DNA of 64,000 bases from Pyxidicoccus trucidator (GTDB lineage Bacteria; Myxococcota; Myxococcia; Myxococcales; Myxococcaceae). The stretch is from contig NZ_JAAIXZ010000008.1 of the NCBI RefSeq assembly GCF_010894435.1, positions 62,001 through 126,000 on the forward strand, in the 5' to 3' direction. The notes under the pieces were generated by a model. It saw nothing but the letters and a program-made list of their open reading frames with translations, ran no database searches and was not told the DNA's origin. Position numbers and translations under genes: made by a program. Of this stretch, positions 16,565-23,921 are shown in pieces; the stretch's first letter is position 1, and each line of letters starts with the position of its first letter.

Positions 16565-17980
16565 CTAGAACTGCAGGTACACGTACGGGCGCGTCTCCAC
16601 GGCGGACAGGTGGCGGATGCCCAGGCCGAGCAGCACGAGCGCCACGGCGCGCACCGGCACAGGCATCCGCACGAAGAGCTCCGACGACACGGTGTAGAGC
16701 TTCATCGGCACGGCGTGGAAGAGCACTGCCGCCGCCAGCATGCCCCACACCAGCGGACTGACGTTGGCGATGCCGGGCACCCCCGCCATCATCCGCGCGT
16801 AGAACTCCGTTGCGTGCGTCATGTCCGGCGCGCGGAAGACGACGCGCGTGAGCACTACAATCGTGAACGTCGCCAGCATGCCCAGCGCGACGCGGGGGAT
16901 GCCCGGTGACTCGGGCTTGCCCACCGCCCACTCCCAGCAGCGCAGCCCGCACAGCGCCACGCCGTGCACCGCGCCCCAGACGGCGAAGCGCCAGTCCGCC
17001 CCGTGCCACAGGCCACCCAGCACCATCACCGTCATCAGGTTGAAGAGCACGCGCGGCTTCGAGACGCGGTTGCCGCCCAGCGGGCGGTACAGGTAGTCCC
17101 GCAGCCACGTTGACAGGCTCAGGTGCCACCGGTTCCAGAACTCGGCGATGTTCTTCGCCAGGTACGGGCGGTTGAAGTTCTCCGGGAACTTGAAGCCGAA
17201 CAGCGCCGCCACGCCCAGCGCGATGTCCGAGTACCCCGAGAAGTCGTAGTAGAGCTCGAAGGTGTAGGCCACCGCGGCGACGATGCACTCGGCGGAGGCG
17301 TACTTCTCCGGCGCGCCGAAGACGGGGTCGACAATGCCCGCGCCCAGCACGTCCGCGATGACCAGCTTCTTCACCAGGCCCACGGCGATGCGGAACAGCG
17401 CGTGGCCGCCCTGCTCGGGCGTGAGGCTCGGCGTGTCGCGGAAGTGCGCCATCAGCTCCGACGCGCGGACGATGGGGCCGCTCACCACGCGCGGGAAGAA
17501 GAGCATGTACAGCAGGTGCTCGATGAACGAGTGCTCCGCGCTCGCCTTCCCCCGGTACACGTCCACCGTGTAGCTGATGGCCTGGAAGACGAAGAAGGAC
17601 AGGCCCACCGGCAACAGCAGGTTGAAGGGCTCCGGCCGCACCGCGATTCCCAGCGGCGCCAGCAGCGACAGCACCGTCTGCCGCAGCAGCTCCAGGTACT
17701 TGAAGCCCGCCAGCAGCCCCAGGTTGGAGACGATGGACAGCGTGACGAGCGCCTTGCGCGCACCCTGGGACTGCGCGCGGGCCATGCCCTTCACGCACAG
17801 GTGGTCCACCGTGACGCCCACCAGGAAGATGAGGATGGGGAAGGGCGTGAAGGCGGCGTAGAAGTAGAGGCTCGCCACCAGCAGCACGCCCATGCGCGGC
17901 CAGAAGTGGCGGTGCACCGCCCAGTAGAGGGCGAACACCGCGACGACGAAGGCGAGGTATTGGAGGCTGTGGGACAGCAC
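16565..17980 (-). CDS. MBOAT-family O-acyltransferase
   Basis: This about 471-residue polytopic membrane protein is of the AlgI/PatA/DltB type and would move acyl groups across the inner membrane to modify a cell-surface polysaccharide or peptidoglycan. Visible signatures are 'NFNRPYLAKNIAEFWNRWHL', 'SLSTWLRDYLYRPLGGNR' and GGLWHGADWRF with the invariant catalytic His. The start is the GTG at 17980, with GGAGG nine bases upstream; it begins one base after the stop of the two-domain SGNH gene, so the two are translated together. An MBOAT protein plus an SGNH protein is the standard pair for surface O-acetylation. manC beyond the SGNH gene points to a mannose-containing glycan, by inference. 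Confidence 0.93.
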   Translation of the reverse strand: MLSHSLQYLAFVVAVFALYWAVHRHFWPRMGVLLVASLYFYAAFTPFPILIFLVGVTVDHLCVKGMARAQSQGARKALVTLSIVSNLGLLAGFKYLELLRQTVLSLLAPLGIAVRPEPFNLLLPVGLSFFVFQAISYTVDVYRGKASAEHSFIEHLLYMLFFPRVVSGPIVRASELMAHFRDTPSLTPEQGGHALFRIAVGLVKKLVIADVLGAGIVDPVFGAPEKYASAECIVAAVAYTFELYYDFSGYSDIALGVAALFGFKFPENFNRPYLAKNIAEFWNRWHLSLSTWLRDYLYRPLGGNRVSKPRVLFNLMTVMVLGGLWHGADWRFAVWGAVHGVALCGLRCWEWAVGKPESPGIPRVALGMLATFTIVVLTRVVFRAPDMTHATEFYARMMAGVPGIANVSPLVWGMLAAAVLFHAVPMKLYTVSSELFVRMPVPVRAVALVLLGLGIRHLSAVETRPYVYLQF

Positions 17981-17981
17981 G

Positions 17982-20774
17982 TCAGTTGTCCTCCACGCGC
18001 GCGGTGGGCTGGCCCTTCTTGTGGACCTCGTAGGCGGCGAGCAAGTCCCGCACGAAGGCACCCGCCAGCCGCGCGTAGCCTTCCGGCGTCAGGTGCACGC
18101 CGTCCGGGTGGCCCAGCACCGGCTGCGAGTGCTTCCAGCGCAGCATGGCGCGCTCGCCGCCCATGGCCGCGCGCGGAGACCAGTATGCGCAGCCCGCGTC
18201 CTTTGCCACCTGGGGCAGCGTGCCGAGCACCGAGGCCAACGCGGGCGCTTCCTTCCACTGACCGCTGGCGTCCTGCTCCAGCCGGTCCGTGGGGCCCAGG
18301 AGCAGGCACTCGGCGCTGGTGGCCTTGCGCAGCCGGGAGATGAGCGCGGTGTAGTCGCGGCGCAGCGCCGCCGCGTCCAGGTCCGGCAGGTGGGCCTCGT
18401 TGGTGCCGTACCAGAAGACGAGCAGGTCCGGCCGCCGCGAGGTGAGCTGCGCGTCCACCGCCGCCGCGTCCATGTCCCGCAGCGTGAAGGCGGTGGCGCC
18501 GGGCAGGCCCAGCGCGTCCAGCACCACGCCCGGCGTGTCGTGCTCCAGCGAGGCACCCAGCACGGTGACGCCGCTGTCCGTCGGCGCGGACACCTGCACC
18601 GTGTGCGCGGGGCCGGCGACGGGGAAGGAGCGGATGCGCACGGTGGGCGCGGCGAGGGGCTCGGGCAGGGGCGCGTCAGGCGGCACCGGCTGGCCGTCCA
18701 CGAGGATGTCCGGCGCGCTCGCGCCCGGCACGTCCAGCGTGTACAGGTCCAGCCGCCCCGCGGGCGTCTTCGCGTCCGGGCAGCCCTTGCAGAACTGGAT
18801 GCGGAGCTTCGCGCCAGGGGCGCCCACGGCGCGGATGCCGGTGAGGCCCCAGAGTCCTCCGGGGGCCGCCTCCAGCGCGTCCTCCACCGTCCACTCGCCC
18901 TCCAGCTCGCGGGCCACGCGCGCCGGCTCCAGGCGCGGGGACGACTTGCCGGCGGCGATGAAGCCCCGGCCCGCGTCGCCGAAGCGCTTCGCCAGCACCT
19001 CGCGCACCGCGTCCGTGAAGTAGTGCGAGGCCGTGTGCGAGGCGCCGAGCTGGGTGATTCCCACGCGTGTGGCCTCGCCGGCCTCGCGGCGGCCCAGCCG
19101 CTCGAAGGTCTTCACCAGCGCCGCGTCCGCGCCCTGCAGTCCCGGCGGGTCCGCCACGTTCAGCATCGGCGCGTGCGACTTCGCGAAGGCCCGCTGGAGG
19201 GACAGGTCGAAGAGGTGGCCCAGCAGGTCCGAGCCCTTCGTTCGCGGGTGGACGAGGTCCTCCAGCATCAGCCCCTCTTCCAGCCAGCGGATGGCGGAGC
19301 CCTCGCCGCCCATGGCGGTGAAGGCGTCCCAGAAGGCGCAGCCGCCCGCGCGGGCCTCCTCGCGGAAGATGTCGCCCACTTCCTTGGAGCCGCGGCGCGG
19401 AATCACGTCGCCGCTCATGGTGCGCACGCCCGCGTCGATGGGGGACATGACGAGGCACGCGGAGTCCGGCACGTTGGCGCGCACGCGGGCCACCAGGTCC
19501 TTTATCTGCTGGCGCACCTCGTCCAGGGTGGTGCGGTCTCTCGAGTAGAAGAAGGCCTCGTTGCCGCCGACCATCAGCACGACGAGCGACGGCTTGCGCT
19601 GGCGAAGCTGCGCGCGGAAGGCGGCGGGCTGGGCACGCAGGTACACCTCCGCCATGCCGCCCAGCAGGCCCACCGTGTCGTAGACGATGCCGGGCGTGCC
19701 CGTCTCCAGCGTCACGCCGTGCAGCTCCACCTTGCCGGACGTGGTGAGCGACAGCGTCTTCGCGCCCTCGGGCAGCGCCACGCGGGCGAAGGCGGCCTCG
19801 GACTTGTTCTTGGAGAAGCCGCGCGTCTGGATGCGCTGAATGGACTTGCCGTCCACGGACAGCTGCACGGAGCCGCTGGACGGCTGGGCGAGGAAGAACA
19901 GCTCCGCCACCCGCGAGCCCTCCACGTCATAGCGCGAGGTCTGCGCGCCGCCGCCGGAGGTGAAGGCCACGCCCGTCCAGCCCACCCTGTCCCGGGGCCA
20001 CTTCGTGTCCACCAGCCGCTCAATCACCCAGCCGTCCGAGCCTCGCCCGGAGCGCGTCCACCGGCCGGCGCTGGCCGGGCGGGTGATGAAGAGGAAGCCC
20101 TTGCCGCCCGCGCCGAAGCGCTCCTGGAGCCTGTCTCGCACCAGGTCGGTGATGTGGTCCGACGCGACGAGCGAGTCACCCAGGTGCACCACGCGCACCG
20201 GCGTGCGGCGGGCGTCGGCGCGCAGGGCGGCCAGCGCGCGGGTGAAGGGGACGAGCCCGTCCTCCAGGCAGGTGCCGTCCGCGGCGGCCTTCCGGCAGTT
20301 GAGCTCCAGGTCCACGTGCTGGGCGCCCATGCGCTCGCGCAGGGCTTCCAATTCCAGCGCGCGGGCGAGGGTGGGGGCGCTCAGCTCCTCCAGGCCGATG
20401 CCGGGCGTGGTGGGCACGGCGGGAAGGGCGGGCACGGTGTCAGCGATGGTGGCCCCGGCGTCGGGCTCCTCTTCCTCAGGGGGGAGGCCAGGCGTACCGG
20501 GGGCCTCCGCCACCATCGTGTCCGAGGGCGGGCGCACGGGGCGCTTCCCCGTCAGCGAGGCGGGCAGCAACAGCGCCACCAGCTTGGGGCCGAGGGGACC
20601 GCTTCGCTGCAGGCTCGGGACGGGGCGGAACGCTTCGGGCACCGGCGCCAGCGACAGCCCCACCGCCAGTGCGATGGTGAGGAGGAGCGTCAGCCCGGTG
20701 GATCTGGCCTTGAGGAAGTCCAACAGCGCGGCATGAAAGAGGCTTTTTGGAGTCGGGTCAAAACTCTCACCCAC
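17982..20774 (-). CDS. Membrane-anchored protein with two SGNH/GDSL hydrolase domains
   Basis: The 930-residue product has one N-terminal membrane helix (about 25-45), a Pro/Glu-rich linker to about 130, then two SGNH-type domains. The first carries HLGDSLVASDH (Ser near 201), GGNEAFF (about 435) and EDLVHP (about 535); the second carries QLGASHTASHYF (about 597), GTNEAH (about 800) and DGVHLTPEGY (about 905). Each half therefore keeps Ser, Gly/Asn and Asp-x-x-His, so both could be active. Such domains place or remove O-acetyl groups on surface glycans together with an MBOAT protein, which is encoded one base downstream. Most relatives carry a single SGNH domain. Start is GTG 20774; its ribosome site lies in a hairpin. 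Confidence 0.88.
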   Translation of the reverse strand: MGESFDPTPKSLFHAALLDFLKARSTGLTLLLTIALAVGLSLAPVPEAFRPVPSLQRSGPLGPKLVALLLPASLTGKRPVRPPSDTMVAEAPGTPGLPPEEEEPDAGATIADTVPALPAVPTTPGIGLEELSAPTLARALELEALRERMGAQHVDLELNCRKAAADGTCLEDGLVPFTRALAALRADARRTPVRVVHLGDSLVASDHITDLVRDRLQERFGAGGKGFLFITRPASAGRWTRSGRGSDGWVIERLVDTKWPRDRVGWTGVAFTSGGGAQTSRYDVEGSRVAELFFLAQPSSGSVQLSVDGKSIQRIQTRGFSKNKSEAAFARVALPEGAKTLSLTTSGKVELHGVTLETGTPGIVYDTVGLLGGMAEVYLRAQPAAFRAQLRQRKPSLVVLMVGGNEAFFYSRDRTTLDEVRQQIKDLVARVRANVPDSACLVMSPIDAGVRTMSGDVIPRRGSKEVGDIFREEARAGGCAFWDAFTAMGGEGSAIRWLEEGLMLEDLVHPRTKGSDLLGHLFDLSLQRAFAKSHAPMLNVADPPGLQGADAALVKTFERLGRREAGEATRVGITQLGASHTASHYFTDAVREVLAKRFGDAGRGFIAAGKSSPRLEPARVARELEGEWTVEDALEAAPGGLWGLTGIRAVGAPGAKLRIQFCKGCPDAKTPAGRLDLYTLDVPGASAPDILVDGQPVPPDAPLPEPLAAPTVRIRSFPVAGPAHTVQVSAPTDSGVTVLGASLEHDTPGVVLDALGLPGATAFTLRDMDAAAVDAQLTSRRPDLLVFWYGTNEAHLPDLDAAALRRDYTALISRLRKATSAECLLLGPTDRLEQDASGQWKEAPALASVLGTLPQVAKDAGCAYWSPRAAMGGERAMLRWKHSQPVLGHPDGVHLTPEGYARLAGAFVRDLLAAYEVHKKGQPTARVEDN

Positions 20775-20782
20775 CTTCGGCG

Positions 20783-20800
20783 GCTCCCCGGGCGGGGAGC
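20783..20800 (-). promoter_or_regulatory. Hairpin covering the ribosome site of the SGNH gene
   Basis: On the minus strand the leader reads GCTCCCC-GCCC-GGGGAGC, a seven-base perfect stem with a four-base loop, ending nine bases before the GTG start. The 3' arm GGGGAG is the only ribosome-site-like stretch for this gene, so it is paired in the folded state. This could limit or regulate translation. Confidence 0.5.
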
Positions 20801-20938
20801 AGGCGGGCTGCCGTGACGGGTTCCGGCGCGGGAAGGGGGCTCCGGAGCGCGTGCCCCTTTCCAGGAGGGGACGAAACGGTATGGTGCGCCGCCATTGGCG
20901 CCGGCTCGGACCGGGCGCCCTCAGGAGTCCGATACCGC

Positions 20939-22003
20939 ATGGCCCTCTATCCCGTCATCATGGCCGGTGGCTCCGGCACCCGCTTCTGGCCCCTGTCCCG
21001 TCAGGCGCGCCCCAAGCAGTTCCTGCCGCTGGCCTCGAAGCAGCCCCTCATCACCGACACCTCCGCGCGCCTCAAGGGGCTCGCCTCGGTGAAGGACACC
21101 TTCATCGTCTGCGGCCCGCTGCACGCGAAGGCCGCCCTGAAGCTGGTGAAGGGCCTGCCGAAGGCCAACCTCCTGGTGGAGCCGGTGGCGCGCAACACCG
21201 CCCCCGCCGTCGCCCTGGCCGCCGTGCAGGTGGCCGCGCGCAACCCGAAGGGCGTCATGGTGGTGCTGCCCTCCGACCACCACGTGGCGGACGTGCCCGG
21301 CTTCAAGCGCACCCTGGCCGAGGCCGCGAAGCTCGCCGAGGCCGGCCACATCGTCACCCTGGGCATCAAGCCCGCGCACCCGGAGACGGGCTACGGCTAC
21401 ATCCAGGTGGGCGAGCCCCTGGAGGGCGGCGGCCGCAAGGTGCAGGCCTTCAAGGAGAAGCCCGATTTGGAGACGGCGAAGGGCTACCTCGCCTCCGGCG
21501 ACTACCTGTGGAACGGCGGCATCTTCGTCTTCCGCGCGGACGTCATCCTCGAGGCCTTCGCGAAGCACATGCCGGAGATGCAGAAGGGGCTGGACGCCCT
21601 GCGCAAGGCCGCCGGCAAGCGCACCTTCGCGTCCGTGCTGAAGAAGGTGTTCCCCAAGCTGCCCTCCATCTCCATCGACTACGGCGTCATGGAGAAGGCG
21701 TCCAACATCGCGGTGCTACCCGGTGACTTCGGCTGGTCCGACGTGGGCTCCTTCGCCGCCATTCCGGAAGTGCGCCCGGCCGACGCCAACGGCAACGTGG
21801 TGTCCGGCGACGCCGCCGTGGTGGTGGACTGCAAGAACTGCGTGGTGCTCGCCGACAAGCGCCCGCTGGCCGTGGTGGGCCTCACCGACGTGGTGGTGGT
21901 CGACTCGGGCGACGCCGTCCTCGTGGTGCCGAAGGACAAGAGCCAGGACGTGCGCAAGGTCGTCGAGGCGCTCAAGGCTCGCAAGCTGACGAAGTACGTG
22001 TAG
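20939..22003 (+). CDS. manC: Mannose-1-phosphate guanylyltransferase
   Basis: The 354-residue enzyme makes GDP-mannose from mannose-1-phosphate and GTP in the cytoplasm. It starts MALYPVIMAGGSGTRFWPLS, the nucleotide-binding signature of sugar-nucleotide transferases, and contains 'RQARPKQFLPL', VEPVARNTAPA, VLPSDHHV, FKEKPD and 'DYGVMEKASNIAVLPGDFGW'. It has only the pyrophosphorylase domain; the isomerase domain of bifunctional forms is absent. AGGAG precedes the ATG at 20939 by nine bases. It is transcribed away from the acylation genes and converges on the toxin gene at 22073. The phosphomannomutase gene at 28015 supplies its substrate. Confidence 0.95.
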   Translation: MALYPVIMAGGSGTRFWPLSRQARPKQFLPLASKQPLITDTSARLKGLASVKDTFIVCGPLHAKAALKLVKGLPKANLLVEPVARNTAPAVALAAVQVAARNPKGVMVVLPSDHHVADVPGFKRTLAEAAKLAEAGHIVTLGIKPAHPETGYGYIQVGEPLEGGGRKVQAFKEKPDLETAKGYLASGDYLWNGGIFVFRADVILEAFAKHMPEMQKGLDALRKAAGKRTFASVLKKVFPKLPSISIDYGVMEKASNIAVLPGDFGWSDVGSFAAIPEVRPADANGNVVSGDAAVVVDCKNCVVLADKRPLAVVGLTDVVVVDSGDAVLVVPKDKSQDVRKVVEALKARKLTKYV

Positions 22004-22030
22004 CTCCGTCAGACGCTTCGCCCCGTCGGG

Positions 22031-22053
22031 CAGCCGCCGCGCTCATGCGGCTG
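22031..22053. terminator. Hairpin between manC and the toxin gene
   Basis: CAGCCGC (22031-22037) pairs with GCGGCTG (22047-22053) around nine bases. It fills most of the 69 bases between the convergent genes and may end both transcripts; no long T-run is seen. Confidence 0.5.
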
Positions 22054-22072
22054 CTCGACGAGGCAGGAGCCG

Positions 22073-23668
22073 TCATGGCAGCGCGGCGGTGTGGACCACC
22101 TCCACCTCGGAGAGCTGGTTCGCTTCGAGCAGCTTCCGGAGCGCCCGCGCCGCCAGCTCCTCCGCGACGTGCCAGCGAACGCGCGCGCCCACTCCACCCG
22201 CCGCCGCGTGCTGGCGCCGGGCCTGCGCTATCAGCTCCTTCGCTCCCCACCGCGCGAACCACGGCTTCGGACTGAGGTCATCGTTGAAGCGGCTGGCGAG
22301 TCCGGGGCCTCGCGCCTCCAGCAGCACCCCCTCCGCGAAGCCGTCGAACCTCGGGCCCTTCTTCCCCACCTCACCCAGCCAGTACGCCTCGCTCGAGGCG
22401 TGGCCGGAGAGCTGCTCGTGGTAGCGCGCCGCGCGCGGGGACAGCAGCTCGCGGGACGGGCCCCACCTGCCGGGTCCGCCCATGGGCTCGGGCTGGCGCG
22501 CACCCTCCGCCACCGAGGACGACAGGTGGAGGATGGCGACCGCGCCCGGCCCGTCGCCCAGCACGGTGACGGCGCGGCCCACCGGCACCGCCACGCGCTC
22601 CACCGCCAGCGCGCCGTCCGCCGCGAGCGAGAGCACGGGGATTCGGCTGGCCTCCCACCCCCGCCCCATCGCCGCCAGCGTGCGCGGGGTGCCCACCACC
22701 GTGCCCCACGTGGCCAGCAGCGTGGCGCTCAGCTTCGACAGCTCGCGGACCTGCTCCCCGCGTGACAGCCGCTCGAAGCGCTCCAGGTACGGCGGTGAGG
22801 ACGCGACGAGCGTGGCGAGCCCCTCGGGCAGCCGCGACAGCGCGGTGAGGCGGTCCCCCGACGCGGGGAGGAGCTGCCCCAGCGCCAGCACCAGCTCGAT
22901 GAACGTCTCCTCCGTGCCGCCGCGCGCGCCACCCGGCACGGCCGCGTCGTCGCGCACCTCCGCCAGCACCGGACTGGCCCAGCCCCGCTGGAGCGCCGCG
23001 TCCACGGACCGCCACACGCCCGTGGCCCCCGAGTAGAGCGAGCCCACCTCGAAGGCCCCGGCCCGGAAGGAACCTTCGTTCCACTGCACCTCGCCCACGC
23101 GCTGGCGCGGCGCCCCCGTGAGGGCCATGGCCAGCGAGCCATCCGGACGCAGCACGGCGAGGCGCTCGAAGCGCTTCACCCGCTCCAGCAGCTCCGCGCG
23201 CGGCACCTCCTCGTCTCCCTCCACCACCTCGCGCAGCAGCCGCGAGGCCACGAGCCGGGGGCCGAAGCCCGCCACCGTGACGGGCTGCTCCAGCAGCGCG
23301 CCGAACAGGGCCGACGCGTCCTCTGGAGACAGCGGGGCTTCCGCCGGCAGCCGCTCGGAGGCGCTGGCGAGCCCGGCCCGCAGCAGCACCTCCACCAGCG
23401 CGTCGCCTTGCACCAGCCGCTGCTTCATCGAGCGCGCGGCCTGGGCCGCCGCCTGGGCGGACGCGTCCGCCTTCGGCTCCTCCGTCGGCGTGAAGGAAGG
23501 AGGCGAGGCGGAGCGGTAACGGAACGAGCCGCTGTCCAGCTCGCTCAGCGGCAGCTCCTTCAAGGTCCCGCACCCGGTGAGGGCCAGGAGCGTGACGAAA
23601 AGTGTGTGGGGCCTGCCGCTGTGCTTGTGGGTGCTACAGCCGCGGTGGCCAGGATGACGGACGGACAT
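22073..23668 (-). CDS. Lipoprotein polymorphic toxin with Tox-REase-5 C-terminus
   Basis: The 531-residue protein has a long n-region, a hydrophobic core and a lipobox (LTGCG, Cys at 33), a large middle part of unknown family, and a C-terminal domain from about 425 ('EAYWLGEVGKKGPRFDGFAE', LLEARGPG, 'FNDDLSPKPWFARW', 'ARRQHAAAGGVGARVRWHVA') that matches restriction-endonuclease-fold toxin family 5. Lipoprotein plus nuclease tip is the plan of SitA toxins delivered by outer-membrane exchange. Two oddities stand out: the expected E-x-K of the catalytic site reads E-A-R, and no immunity gene follows, since only 69 bases separate it from converging manC. GGGGAGG nine bases upstream supports the ATG at 23668. 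Confidence 0.78.
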   Translation of the reverse strand: MSVRHPGHRGCSTHKHSGRPHTLFVTLLALTGCGTLKELPLSELDSGSFRYRSASPPSFTPTEEPKADASAQAAAQAARSMKQRLVQGDALVEVLLRAGLASASERLPAEAPLSPEDASALFGALLEQPVTVAGFGPRLVASRLLREVVEGDEEVPRAELLERVKRFERLAVLRPDGSLAMALTGAPRQRVGEVQWNEGSFRAGAFEVGSLYSGATGVWRSVDAALQRGWASPVLAEVRDDAAVPGGARGGTEETFIELVLALGQLLPASGDRLTALSRLPEGLATLVASSPPYLERFERLSRGEQVRELSKLSATLLATWGTVVGTPRTLAAMGRGWEASRIPVLSLAADGALAVERVAVPVGRAVTVLGDGPGAVAILHLSSSVAEGARQPEPMGGPGRWGPSRELLSPRAARYHEQLSGHASSEAYWLGEVGKKGPRFDGFAEGVLLEARGPGLASRFNDDLSPKPWFARWGAKELIAQARRQHAAAGGVGARVRWHVAEELAARALRKLLEANQLSEVEVVHTAALP

Positions 23669-23921
23669 GAAGGGACCTCCCCGTCAGACTCGAAGTAGCA
23701 GGCAGGGGTGACAGTCCCTGGACGCGCCCGGGGCCCCAGTGTGAACGGGAGAATCTTCGTGTCCGAGGCTGGAAGAATTACGGGTGCGTCCCGACCCGCA
23801 TCCGCCCGCTTCTAGCGCTCCCGGGAGGTTGCCCTGTCCACTCATGGACGAAGCGGCACTGCACGAAGGTTGCAGAGCCGACGCCGCCCGCCCCGCTCCG
23901 GGGCTGAACGAGGTGGCTTCG

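Noticed and set aside
21972..22262. Small minus-strand frame as the missing immunity gene for the Tox-REase-5 toxin
   Set aside because: It overlaps the toxin's own 3' end in another frame, is Ala/Arg/Gly low-complexity and has no ribosome site.
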